DNA of 64,000 nt, from assembly GCA_039583875.1 (NCBI GenBank), contig CM077166.1, positions 88,844,564 through 88,908,563 on the forward strand, read 5' to 3'. Under the pieces are notes generated by a model. It searched no databases and was not told the origin of the DNA. It was given only the letters and a program-made list of their open reading frames with translations. The translations under genes and the position numbers were made by a program. Of this stretch, positions 1 to 10,578 are shown in pieces (position 1 is the stretch's first letter; every line of letters starts with the position of its first letter). The DNA is from Platanthera guangdongensis (lineage: Eukaryota; Streptophyta; Magnoliopsida; Asparagales; Orchidaceae).

Positions 1-821
1 CACCATCTCCAGGACGGCAATATCTCGTGAGCAAAATGGTCTTTTAGGTAGACATTACGACATTTTAATGTCATCAATAGCCTATGTCACGACACTTTAA
101 TGTCATCGACAGAAAGACCCGACCTCTATGCCCTCGGCATAAAGCAGGAACGGTTCCCACTCAACCCGTTGCTCACTTGCCACGACACTTAAATATCATC
201 GGCACGAGTTAAGTTTCCCCGAAGCCCGTGAATCGAACGTACAATGTTACATAACCCAGTTATGTACTAGTTGGCACCTAGGCCCACAGGTTGGCAAGAT
301 CACGCATCCGCCCAGTTTTCCGGGTGCACCTTTGGGTTAATCCCCAAGACTCCCTGTTGCAATCTACCACGTAGAAAACCCGAAAAACAACCAATCGTGC
401 GGAGTCTTCTCCGACATTTATGCAATGCAACATCACCGATCCAGACCAACATATCCGGGTAGGCTTCACACATCATGCCTATGTCCGTTCTCGCTTACGG
501 ACTCTAAACAACGGGGACTTCACATATCTACCCGAAGGAACGCCTCCAACTCACCGCAAACTCGCGAGAGCGGGCTTCCTATGCCAAGAAGGAGAGCTAG
601 TTATGCTCAAGAACAGAATCGTTACCCTAGCGTTCCTCTTTGGCGCCATGGAAAAGTAAGCAGATGAAAAGCACCGTACTAGCTTTGCCTTCGTGGATCC
701 GGAGTCGGCTCGCGATTTGGAGCCTCGAAGCTCCTCCAATGGCTGGATCTAACTTCTTCTTCCTTCCTTGGCTCCCCTCTCTTTCTAAGATTTAGAAAGA
801 CAACCACTCATGAAAAGTGAG

Positions 822-829
822 GGTTTATA
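822..829 (-). promoter_or_regulatory. TATA-like box of the Tekay-1-family LTR
   Basis: On the minus strand this reads TATAAACC and lies downstream of the U3 repeat array, the nearest array core being at 951-960. A second candidate, GATATACC, sits at about 842-849. This is placement by motif only. Confidence 0.35.
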
Positions 830-1192
830 AGGCACAATCCCGGGTATATCCCTTCAGGAACAACCCCCAGCCGTTGGATCATCAATTAAAGAAACGAACG
901 GCTTTGATTCGGGACTGAAATGCCCAATCTGGACCCCACACGGCCTGGCACATGCCCGTGTCCAGGGCCGTATGCCTCATTTGCCATCAAACTCGGCTCT
1001 CCTGGAACAACACACGGGTATCTAACACGCCCGCGTTCGACCTGACACGCCCGTGTTCCACCTGACACGGCCGTGTGGCCGGCCGTGTACCCCCATCATT
1101 TTTCCCCGAAAATAACCCGAGCACTGCACGGGTTCAAGGACACTCCTTGCCCATGTCACCTCAACACGCCTGGGATCCAGGCCGTGTACATG

Positions 1193-1580
1193 ATCTCGAC
1201 ACTCGACACTTCGTCGAGCGAAGATCGTCGACCTGATGACACGGCCTTGGACACGCCCGTGTCCTAGGCCGTGTGCCTTGTCTCGACACATCGTCGAGCA
1301 AAATGTCGACTCCCCAGGATGAGTGTCGACACGGGTCGACACGCCCTGCGACATGCCCGTGTCACAGGCCGTGTGCCATGTCTCGACACTTCGTCGAACG
1401 CAGAGTGTCGACTTCGCGGGCTAAGTGTCGACACGGGTCGACACGCCCTGCGACACGCCCGTGTCGCAGGCCGTGTGCCCAGTCTCGACAAAATGTCGAG
1501 ATCAAAATGTCGACTTCCCGGCTGAGTGTCGACACAAGCATGACACGCCCTGGGACACGCCCGTGTCCCAGGCCGTGTGC
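1193..1580. repeat. Tandem ~100-bp U3 repeat with dyad cores
   Basis: Units begin with TCTCGACA at about 1193, 1281, 1381 and 1483. Each contains TCGTCGA-type motifs, GTGTCGACACGGGTCGACAC-like stretches and a dyad core CACGCCCGTG. The cores start at 1252, 1352, 1454 and 1556, that is 100, 102 and 102 bp apart. Arms beside the core pair with each other and differ between units: CTGCGA with TCGCAG at 1454, CTGGGA with TCCCAG at 1556. Further single cores lie at 951 and 1046. Confidence 0.8.
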
Positions 1581-1647
1581 CTCCTGCCAGAACCCAAAAC
1601 TGGCCCAAAACATCCCCCGTCGCTCCTTTGAGTTTCAGGGCGTTACA

Positions 1648-3480
1648 ATAAGTGTCCCCTTGGGACGACTCATGGTATGCACGACTCTAAAGTGAATATA
1701 GTATATATGAAAGATAGTCTTTTACGCTAAGGAAAAATTGTGTTTTGCATTTATAAATATATTATGCATGAGATACATATTGTAATGCTTTTAGGGTTTA
1801 AAATATCTAACATGCAACCTAGCATAAATCCTTCCCAAAAGCAAGTAAACAACCACAAATATGCAAAAATAGCAGTTTAAGTTCATACCCAGCATCGCAA
1901 GAAGCCAGTAGTGGGCGTCAACAACCTGACACGAACACACTGGTGAGTATGTATGTCTATACAAAAAGGTAGAGAACTACCTCACAAAATCGGGGATCAG
2001 CTATCTCAGCTACCCAAGAGGCCACCAACAAGCCCCTCCAAAAGAAATAGCCGCTGAATTGGCTACAAACTGGACCTGAGGCATTCAAGAAAAGAACACC
2101 TCAGCAAGAAAATAATCAAAAAGGTAAATAGAGCATAAGATTTATGAGCAAATAAAAAGGGTCTACCAACCCGGCATCAAACTGCTATAAGCAAAAGAAA
2201 GGGCATGACAGTAAGAAAAGAGCACTATCTAAAGCACAGCAAAGCACACCAAGTGCGAGCAATAAAAGCAATATGCCCTACAAGGGAGTTTGCAACAGTA
2301 ACAAGACATATACATATATGCCAAAAGAAAAAGAAAACATAAACAGGAAAGGGACTAACAGTCCTAACACATGGGTAAATGGCTGTGGTCAAAACATGGA
2401 TCTGAATACATAACCAAAACCAGATTCAAAAGGGCTAAGGGGTCAAACTGTGGCAGCACTAGGGTCCCACACACGCCAACCCAAACCGTGGCAAAAGGCG
2501 GTGGCCACAGCTCTCCACATAAAAACCACCCCTCCAGAGGCCACCAAAAGTCCACCACCTGCCACAACCCAAGAGTCAGCATGCAAAAATTAGCCGAACA
2601 CCCAATACCCCCCTAGGGAATAGGAAAAAAGTCACACTAACAATCCTAAGGAAACACACAAACCCAAGACAAAAAAGTCGAGCCCACTCGACGCGGCGTT
2701 GAGTAAGCTCCACTCACTTGACGCCAAAATACTTAGCCGCAAATCCTACGCTGGATGACGGCGTGGAGTGAACTCGGCTCACTCGACGCTGTCAGCGCTT
2801 TCCACTTAGGCTAAACGTAAATTTTAGTTATAACCGCAGACTAAACTCTCTTAACGTGAAAAAATAGAGAGTTGGAAATTTAATCCCAACCCTCCATTCC
2901 ATCCTAACTACTCGGGGCTATCGCAACTAAACTTAAAACACACTAAGCGCATCCTTACCCTAACTCTAGCTACCCACTGGACACCAAACCGAGACAAAAA
3001 ATAAAAAGAAAGAGAATAGCCAAAAGTCCTACACAACCTCAATCGAACATGGCTGGAATTAAAGAACAAAAATACAGCAAGGTAATTAGGTAAAAAGGGG
3101 TCAAATTGGTAACGGCAAGGAGCCACTTGCCTTACTACCAAGATGCAGCGATTGCAACACGAAACAGGCCTTGGCGGCAAGATCGGCCACCTACGGGTCA
3201 AAAGCAACATTTAAGAGAAGAAGAAAAGAAATCAACAGATGTTTAAATCCTAGAATCAGCCCTATAATCAAGAATAACTTACATGAAAGGGAAGATCTAG
3301 ACGAGAGCAAGCCAAATCCGCAATTGCACGAGAAAAATTAGCTTCCTCCCGCAAACAACGGCCAAAAACCACCGCCCCTCTCAAAACCCTTCCGCTGGAA
3401 GCTCTCCAGGCTCGGGAACGATGAAATGAGAAGGAAAAACGGTTCACGACAACAAAAGATGCTCTCAGGAGAAAAGTACG
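1648..3480. other. Unassigned repeat-like stretch
   Basis: No convincing coding frame is visible on either strand. 1648-1810 is AT-rich. 1900-2640 is A- and C-rich, and short direct repeats of ACTCGACGC and relatives occur at 2690-2800. The stretch probably belongs to the minus-strand LTR whose 5' end is at 4408, but I could not find its other end or a target duplication, so it is left unassigned. Confidence 0.35.
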
Positions 3481-4408
3481 GAACACGCCCCAGACGCGCC
3501 CGTGACACGGCCCGACATGCCCGTGTCACGGGGCGGGTACTCACACATCTCCCCACCTACCCACTCGACGAACGTCGATCTCCGCTCGACGAATATGGGA
3601 CACACCCTGTGACACGCCCGTATCACAGGTCATGTACCAACTCAAACACCGCTCGACGATCGCGGAGCGCCGATCGTCGAATAGAGAGACACGCACCGTG
3701 TCACGCCCGTGTCCGATACGATATGCCCGTGACACGGCCGTGTTCTCACTAAAACCCCGCCTGACGACCATCGAGCGCAGCTCGACGAACTGAAGGGGGA
3801 CATGCCCTGTGACACGCCCATGTCACAGGCCGTGTTCCTACCAAAAAAACCCGTCGACCAAAATTCATCGACCACACAAAGGAGAGCTCTTCCCGAGCAG
3901 GACATGCCCTGGGTCACGCCCGTGACCCAGGCCGTGTCATCCAAAATTACACAAAAAAACTGCTAACTCCTTAGCAAAACAAAAAGATAAGGCACTAGCC
4001 TAACAAGGTCGGCCACACCAGGCCACGCACAGCACAACAACATTACAGCTAACAAAACAAACGTCGAAACGACACGAAAGCAAACGATCCCGGACTTCGA
4101 CCAAAACTCGCACCGTAGCTAAACACCCAAGCTACGAAAACAACGGTGAGGTCGAAAAAAACATCCGACGATCGCACACTCGGGCTAACACCTCCCTAAG
4201 CCAAAACACAAGCATTCCCTAAGAGGCCCAACCGAGTCACCAAAACAGACACCGACTAGCTGGGGAATCTTGCTAACAAGCTACAACCATGCTACACAAG
4301 GATCCTAAAGAGCTAATACCACGCTCTACAATGGCAAAGGGCCGGAAATGCGTCATCGTAACGCCAATCCAAGATCGAACAAAACAAAGAAAAACCGGGG
4401 GTGTTACA
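3481..4408 (-). repeat. U3 end of an unclassified gypsy-type LTR (LTR-C) with dyad array
   Basis: The right end reads TGTAACACCCCCGG on the minus strand, a typical plant Ty3/gypsy LTR start. Dyad cores of the CACGCCCGTG type begin at 3516, 3613, 3702, 3813 and 3915, spaced 97, 89, 111 and 102 bp. Arms pair within units: CTGTGA with TCACAG at 3813, and CTGGGT with ACCCAG at 3915. TCGACGA motifs lie between units (3566, 3586, 3651, 3781). The other end of this LTR is not identified. Confidence 0.55.
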
Positions 4409-4884
4409 CCCAATGTAGGTTAAGTTGACCCACTTAGGGTTAGAGTTGACTTTGGTCAACTTAGCCTCTTGAGTGGACCCCAATGGGTCCTAGGTGACCC
4501 ATTGACCTCACTCTAGGGTTAGGTGGGCTTGGGTGGGGTCCACTTGGCTTGGGGATGTTCAATTGACCCTAAATAGGTTAGTTTGACCCATTTAGGGTTG
4601 GGGTTGACTTGGGTCAACATAACCCCTTCGGCTGCCCTCCATGGGTCCTTAGTGCTCTAATGGATCTTACAAAGGGTTGATGATACCATGGTGGGGTCTT
4701 GAAGTCTTGGTGAATCCCCATGGTTATCTTAAACTAAGGTTCAAGAATTTACTATTTTCAGACCATAGTGGTCTCACCAACATTCTTAGGTTTTCTTGGT
4801 CTTCTTGGGCTTCCTAGGGTTTGGTCATGACCTAGTCATGGATAAAACTACTCTTAGGGGTCTAGTTGGAAATGGGATGTTACA
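4409..4884 (-). repeat. LTR-B 5' end with a diverged internal duplication
   Basis: The right end reads TGTAACATCCC on the minus strand, again an LTR-like start. Inside, a block built on GTTGACCCA(C/T)TTAGGGTT and GGTCAAC occurs twice, at about 4412-4560 and 4566-4680, with clear divergence. No coding frame is visible. It could also be a fragment of internal sequence. Confidence 0.35.
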
Positions 4885-5596
4885 TACAGATACAGAAAAG
4901 ATCTACAATAATAAAATTATGAACCTTCTCTGTACAGAAAACAGTTTGTTTTCTCGTTGACCCTACTGAAGAAGAAGAAGAACATCACCTACTAATCAAG
5001 AGTCTTCTTCAACCTTCATTCCAAGATTCTTCATGGACAACACCTTCATATCAGTCAGAAGTTCCTGGATCAACATTTTCAAGTCAAGGATGAAGACTGA
5101 AGACCTACACCCTGTGCAAGACTCCAAGTGATATTTATAGAAGTTCTTGATAACAGCAAATCCACTTGTCTTCTCTATTGAATAGAGAAAGAGAAGACAC
5201 CATAAATCTCTCTCCCCCCTCTGTATAAATGGTTTATTAACTCCCTTCAAAAGTTTATTTTGGTTTTTGAGCACTGATCAAAAGATCATTGGTGGGAGTC
5301 ACCTGATCAAAACCTGCTAGTGGATTCCAACTAGGGTAGTAGAAGAGTGGATGTACCCAGGTTGGGGAACTACTATAAAATTTCTTGTGTTGTCTGGTTG
5401 CCCTTTTTCTTATTTTTCTTGATGTGCCTATGATTGATTAGGCTAGTTGTTATGTGGTAGTTTAGCTTAGATTATCTTTTCTCTGTTAATTTTGGTATCA
5501 CCTTTTTATTACTCTGATGATTTGTAAAACAACAAAAAGATTTTTAATTACTCTATTCCCCCCTCTAGAGTAAATCAGGTCTAACCCCATCTTTCA
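4885..5596 (+). repeat. Copia-2-family LTR fragment, 5'-truncated
   Basis: This aligns by eye with the 3' half of the copia-2 LTRs (50150-50885 and 56280-57007). Shared landmarks are a CTGAAGAAGAAGAAGAAC-like stretch, GACCTACACCCTGTGCAA, a TATAAAT at about 5223, GTGGATGTACCCAGGTTGGGG, and the terminus CCCATCTTTCA at 5596. No primer-binding site follows, so this is not the 5' LTR of an element. The first ~850 bp of the LTR are missing and abut LTR-B at 4884. Confidence 0.72.
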
Positions 5597-5989
5597 GCTT
5601 TCACCTCTCCATTGTGAGGTAGTTTGTCGATTTTCGTTTTGCTTTACCTAGTTCAGAAATACATTTGTATATTTGGGTTCGTGTCTCATTGTTGACTGAT
5701 GAGTACAATTATGATAGGATTTTTACTATCATAATTGTAATCATGCCCACTATTTTCTACCTCCCTGTGCAGTAATTTCGCGAGAATAGTTATGAATTTG
5801 CTTTATCATGAGTAGAAGAGCGCATATTAGGAGTTTCTATTATTCCATGTGTTAAGCTGTCTATTTATTTCTTTATTTTTCTAATGAAGGTATCGCTAAC
5901 CAGTGGAGCTAGAAGTCTTGGAGCAAACAGAGGAGTTCACGGATTCGACATGGCTGATGGAAGGATAAGAATGGGGTGCACATGGGTAG

Positions 5990-6290
5990 GTACACGCCCG
6001 TGTTGCCTACCCGTATCCTATCCTTGACGGAGCATAAGAATTGGAGGAAGAAGACAGAGCACCACACGGGTGGGAACACGCCCGTGTTCCCACACGTGTC
6101 CTTTTCAGCATAAATCCAACTTCGGCTGCCAACCAACCCGTGTGCGAAGAATACGAAGAACAATACGGTCGTGTCCATACCCGTGTCATCTGACACGGCC
6201 CACTACCAGACACACCTGTTCGTGTGGAACTGCCCTTGAACCGTCAACACGGCCTATGACATGGCCGTGTTGGAACCCGTGTCCGACCCT
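5990..6290. repeat. Dyad array in the Athila-A U3
   Basis: Cores at 5993 (arms GGTA with TGCC and further to GGGTAG/CTACCC) and 6077 (arms GTGGGAA with TTCCCAC) are well formed. Weaker cores follow at 6163, 6213 and 6262. The array ends about 35 bp before the TATA box. Confidence 0.65.
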
Positions 6291-6304
6291 ATTTGCTAGG
6301 AGAC

Positions 6305-6313
6305 TATAAAATA
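6305..6313 (+). promoter_or_regulatory. TATA box of Athila-A LTR
   Basis: TATAAAATA directly downstream of the U3 dyad array. Placement rests on motif and position in the LTR. Confidence 0.5.
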
Positions 6314-7329
6314 CCTGTAGAAAAATTACAAGAGGAGTTTTGGATCATTTACATTTGGAGAACTTCTGGGGCACGAAAGTGGAGCATCCAAGGGAAGGAG
6401 GAATTGAAGGAGATTATTTGTATGCTTTTAATCTTTCATGTATCTCATTTAATCTCTCTGTTCTCTTGTTGATCTAACTTTATTTATCTTTTATTTCGCA
6501 TGAAACTTTAATTTGAACAATTTGGTAATCATGTATCTTATTATTTTCATCAAATTTGTGTTATTTTATTCGTATGTAGGCTTACAAACAAGGAGATTTA
6601 TCCTAGTTATGAATTGCTTATTTGTTTTACAAGAATTGCAAATTTCTAGATTGAAAAATTGGATGTTTGTGATTATATTTATATGTTCATATTTTGGTGT
6701 TATCTCTCTTTGTATTTCAAATTCCATGATCGAGAGATATGTTGTTTGGATAATTGGAATACAAATAAAAGGATTCATGGTATTTTAGAGATAGGATTTC
6801 ATGAAGTTATGTAGTATATAGGGTGCTTCATTTAATGCAAATTTGAGTGTTGTAAATTGTTCGATAGAAAATTTACGCAAATTAGGTTTAGATTTTTAAT
6901 TGCTTGAGAGAGAATTCGATAGATGTTTACCCTTTACAATACAACGAATTTGATAGTATTATTATTTCATTATAATATAGAATTGAGTTAATGAATGAGT
7001 ATTTTCATGTGAAGGCTCATAGTCTTTCGGCTTTGTATCATCTGTAATCCTCCAATGTTTATTTATCCAAGTAGTCATAGTTAGGTTAGTTTAGGTTAAA
7101 AAATAGTTTTAATTATAGGCATGATAATAGAGTGAGGGTGAGTACGAGTACTTGAAAGGACCTTGTGGAATACGACACGAGATGTAGATTTCTCCTATAG
7201 TATGATAGATAGGTGCACTTGCCTGAAAGTTAAATCAATCTAGCTTATGCACATCTACATAGTTTATACTAGAATGTAGATTCAATCCGCATCAAGTTAT
7301 TCTTGTTACAAAAAGAATCATCATGTTTT

Positions 7330-7347
7330 TGGCGCCATTGTCGAATA
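7330..7347 (+). other. Primer-binding site, tRNA-Asp type (Athila-A)
   Basis: TGGCGCCATTGTCG begins six bases after the LTR end, inside the lineage's usual GTTTTTGGCGCC context. It matches the 3' end complement of plant tRNA-Asp with a few mismatches, as expected for Athila-like elements. Confidence 0.7.
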
Positions 7348-7473
7348 CCATTTTCAATATTTTGAAAGCCTAAACTTTATTAATCCACCATTTTTTGTTT
7401 ATTAATATATAACTGTAAATTAGTTTATGGAATAATTATATCGCTTAATCTCTGTTTTGTATTCTGTTAGTCT

Positions 7474-7727
7474 ATAACCAGGGGCAGAAATTCTGGGCTA
7501 GCACCATTTCATCCTGACCCAGAGTGAATTATTCATAAAACTAACCAAAGAGATGTGGGAATTAACACCACTGACATTTCAAACGGACTATCAAAAGAGG
7601 ATACAGTGAACCAAGGAGAGCATCATCCGAAAAATTTGGATACCATGGCAAACCAAAACGAGCAAACCATGTCTGACATTGCTAGACCTAATCTCCAAGG
7701 AACTGGGTCAAGCATCGTAAGACCACC
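7474..7727 (+). pseudogene. gag: Athila-A gag N-terminus, truncated
   Basis: The frame beginning ATA at 7474 (I-T-R-G-R-N-S-G-L-A-P-F) corresponds to the start of Athila gag, which in the better copy at 32141 begins with ATG and M-T-R-G. The start codon is therefore lost. A TGA interrupts the frame at 7525-7527, after which it continues to about 7727 with a segment comparable to the S-I-V-R-P stretch of Athila-C gag. There the sequence switches to the opposite strand of another Athila copy. Only the non-conserved N-terminal 80 or so residues remain; the gag core domain is absent. Confidence 0.65.
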
Positions 7728-7858
7728 AATAGTTCTCCGACGGATTCTTCGAGATCCAAAGATGGATTTCAGCGTTGTGATTGAATATGTGTAACTAAGA
7801 GTTCGATCTCAGGATTGAAATCCAAATTTTCAGACACCGAAGGTTGTCCATGGGTTAT
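7728..7858 (-). pseudogene. gag: Athila-B gag N-terminus, truncated
   Basis: Read on the minus strand from 7858, the frame starts ATA-ACC-CAT-GGA (I-T-H-G-Q-P-S), matching the Athila-C gag start at 32141, and continues with N-P-E-I-E-L and an in-frame TGA at about 7768. Roughly 45 codons are left before the inverted junction near 7727. The leader between 7859 and 8008 also aligns with the Athila-C leader (31994-32140). As in the facing copy, the start codon is ATA and an early TGA is present. Confidence 0.65.
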
Positions 7859-7990
7859 ACACCCTAAAATAAAAATGAAATAGTCAACTCTTTTTTTGGA
7901 TTTTTAAGTAGAGTTTTTAAGCTTTTTTAAGTTTTTAGAATAATAAGTAAAAGTAATAGACTACGAAATTCGAGATAATAACTCGAAAGG

Positions 7991-8008
7991 TCCCCGACAA
8001 CGTCATCA
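7991..8008 (-). other. Degenerate primer-binding site (Athila-B)
   Basis: The minus strand reads TGATGACGTTGTCGGGGA next to the LTR end, a decayed version of the tRNA-Asp-type site TGGCGCCGTTGCC.GGGA. Position and context agree with Athila-C. Confidence 0.6.
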
Positions 8009-8999
8009 AAAATTTGATGCACGCGAAACCTGGCTCTGATTTATCTAGGGAGCATGGCGGGTCCAGATTTCGCGAGGCGAATTATAGGCAAGTGCACCTA
8101 TCACAAGTAATGCAAGATATTTGGGGGAATATCGAGATCGTAAATTTCCCAAAAATAGGTTGATTATCTCTAGTGCTCCCAAAAGGACTATTATCTTATC
8201 GAAAAAGTTACGTTGTTGGATTTAACTAATTTAAAGCATTTATAAGAAAAGAACTGATAATAGATTTTAGAAAAAAGGTTGATGAAGAAATAACACCCGA
8301 TATTGAATTGCATTAGGACTAAAATAGATTTAAATATTTAGAGATCCTAGATTTCAATTCAATTAAAGCGGAAACATTGTCGTGGACGTTCCAAAAGAAT
8401 GAGCTCACCTATCTCTAGGACTATCGCTCACCGGAACATTAAGACTATTCAACCGGGCTCTCGTCCGATAAAGGATTCCTCTTAATGCCCGCATTATGCT
8501 AAAAATCCCGCTATTTGGGGGAACCCATTCCGGAATAATTACGCGCATCCTCTCTCGAGGGTTAGTACGAAACTCTTTTTACCCAAAGGTGATCAGTCCA
8601 TACGCACGGCCTCTCGGCTAGCTAGCATATGGATAATGGAAATAGAGATCACACATCGATACGTGGTTCTACGCGTCCTAAACCCGGGGTAATCCTTAAG
8701 TTCTTAATAAAAAAACAAGACCTTTAATTATTTTAAAACATTTTATATCCCAATGCCCTTCGATACCGAGGGCTAAAAGGGATTAGCCACTCATCAGAAT
8801 GGGTATGGCCTATGAGTTTGGTTAGGCATGAATTCTAAACTAGGTGCTGAAGGGTTACAAAAAAATAAGAAGAAATAAGATAACCTAATATTAAAAAGAG
8901 CAAAACTACTAAAAAGGAGGAAAACACATGCACTGAACCAAACTCAGAATAAAGAAAAAAAAGGTTATGTTATAAAAAAAGAAAGATTGCATAATTGAA

Positions 9000-9190
9000 A
9001 TAACAAGTCCTATTCAAATGAGTAGGCGGGAAATTAAAGCTGATAATTGCAAGTCCTATTCAAACGAGTAGGAGGGAAATGAAAGTGATAAATTGCAAGT
9101 ACTTCTCAAACGAGTAGGCGGGAAATGAGAGCGGTAAATTGCAAGTCCTACTCAAACGAGTAGGTGGGAAATGACAAGTCCTACTCAAAC
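9000..9190. repeat. TCCTACTC hairpin cluster in Athila-B LTR
   Basis: Several copies of a short hairpin with arms GTCCTACTC and GAGTAGG(C/A) around 9007, 9055, 9098, 9150 and 9180. They correspond to the cluster at 30691-31010 in Athila-C. Confidence 0.6.
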
Positions 9191-9826
9191 GAGTATGCAG
9201 AAAATTAAAGCTGAAAATTGCAAAACTCATAAACACACACACACAACTTGAAGGAAAGCAAGAAAAAGCTAACTCATACACTAATACACACAAGCAAAAA
9301 GGAGAAATACCAAAGTGATTGAAAAAAGGAGTTTTTAAATAAATGCGAATATCGAGGGGTTTGAAAAATTGAAATGTCATTTAATCCATTCTTATGACTT
9401 TGTAAAAATGGTTAAAAGGCGGAAGAAAGTGAAAAAGAAGCAAAAGTTTTATATGCTAAAAAAAGAAATCTAAGTTAAAGAGAAACAAAAAAAACACCTT
9501 GAAACCATTTTTATAAATCCATAAGAATGAATGAAAAGCATAAAAATCCTAAATCTAAACAAACCTACACCCATATTTAAAAAGAAAAAGGTAGATAAAT
9601 AAGATTGCTGAAAGATGGGCACTCGGAGGCATTGCAGTACAATATAAGGATGAAAAACTAACATCTTTTATTAAGTAGAAAATCTGATTTCAAAAGCTAA
9701 CACAAACACATAGGAGATGGGGGGGAATTATCCTTACAAACCAGAAAAGACTTCTTAGCAGCAGCCAATAACAAAATGGATCAAAAAATTGAACCCTTTG
9801 TCCTTATAGAAAAGTCCTATTTATAG

Positions 9827-9835
9827 ACAAAAAAG
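9827..9835 (-). promoter_or_regulatory. TATA box of Athila-B LTR
   Basis: The minus strand reads TATAAATAG, about 100 bp downstream of the U3 TCGTCGA array in LTR orientation. Confidence 0.5.
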
Positions 9836-9929
9836 GAAAGAGACGACAGGCTGGTGTGCATGGGAAGCAAAAATTTTGATGACTGGCCTAGTTCTGGAAG
9901 CGACGGGATCGGGACAAGTCAAGGTCGGA

Positions 9930-10320
9930 AATCATCGAGCAGCGAATTGATGAATTGTCGAGGGGCGAAGGACGAATGCTGAACGAGCAGCATTGAATTG
10001 ATGACTCGTCGAGCGCTGCTTGACAAACGTCGAGCGCTGGCATCAAATCGTCGTGCCTTCGCTATGATGAAATTCGTCGAGCGCTACTCAACGAATCATC
10101 GAACGGTTGGTGTTGAATGTTGATCGACGAACGGCGAATGCTGAACGAGTCATGAAATTCGTCGAGCGCTGATGTGGCTTCAATTCGTCGAATGCAGTCT
10201 GGCAAAATTTCGTCAAGCGCAAGTCTGGCATAATTTCGCCGAGCGCAGTCTGGCATAATTTCATTGAGTGCTACTCGACGAGATCAAATTTGTCGTGCGT
10301 TTGCTCGACGAATGCGGTCA
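9930..10320. repeat. TCGTCGAGCGC array in Athila-B U3
   Basis: About a dozen copies of AATT(T)CGTCGAGCGC or close variants, 30-60 bp apart, for example near 10006, 10028, 10073, 10159, 10190, 10212 and 10238. A single CACGCCCATG-type dyad follows at about 10366. Confidence 0.7.
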
Positions 10321-10578
10321 TTTTTATGCAGGAAGGAGATGTTTTTCACTGGAATCAAGGTAACACGCCCATGTCACGGGTGTGAACAATTTGACACGGG
10401 TGTGTACTTTGAAATTTTTGACTTTTCTGAAAAAAATTTGGAAAACAAAATAAACTAAAGTTAGAAGTTTATTTAAAAAACGAACAATTTATTGGAGAAA
10501 AATAGCAAAAAACTGCAAAAATAACCTAAAACTACATATATAAAGTACTGAAAAAATATGAATATTTACAACTTATCG

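Larger units (their letters stand above)
1..1647 (-). repeat. Tekay-1-family LTR, cut by the window edge
   Basis: The right end reads as an LTR 5' terminus on the minus strand (TGTAACGCCC, 1647 downward). The whole stretch aligns by eye with 12157-13584, the better preserved LTR of the same family, in the same order: the charged-looking leader near the left edge, a TATA-like box at 822-829, and a U3 repeat array at 950-1580. The 3' part of the LTR lies outside the window. No gene is present; the many short open frames are by-products of the tandem repeats. Whether 1648 onward is internal sequence or target is unresolved, because no clear polypurine tract is visible there. Confidence 0.78.
5697..7323 (+). 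repeat. Athila-A LTR
   Basis: Starts TGATGAGTAC and ends in CATCA directly before a tRNA-Asp-type primer site. It holds a dyad-rich block at 5990-6290, a TATA box at 6305, and a long AT-rich 3' part. The tail (GGTGCACTTGCC at about 7212) resembles the tail of the Athila-C LTR at 31905-31920. It differs in length (1627 bp) from the other Athila LTRs here, so it is a separate subfamily. Confidence 0.68.
8015..10578 (-). repeat. Athila-B LTR
   Basis: Minus-strand LTR: the 3' end CATCA is at 8015 and the 5' end at 10578 (terminal base changed, CGATAAGTTG where TGATAAGTTG is expected). It shares with the Athila-C LTR the TCCTACTC/GAGTAGGA hairpins (9000-9190), the cluster of GTGTGTG near 9235, and the GC-richer block at 8390-8700. 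Its U3 carries a TCGTCGAGCGC array rather than CACGCCCGTG dyads. The right edge abuts copia-1 integrase. The five bases after it (GTCAC) have no matching copy at the far side, so an insertion duplication is not shown. Confidence 0.7.

Noticed and set aside
1264..1695. Overlapping open frames on both strands in the Tekay-1 LTR
   Set aside because: By-products of the ~100-bp tandem unit; no domain and no conservation with the frames in the other copies of the LTR.
4996..5274. 92-codon minus-strand frame
   Set aside because: Lies inside a copia-2-family LTR fragment and has no counterpart frame in the complete LTRs.
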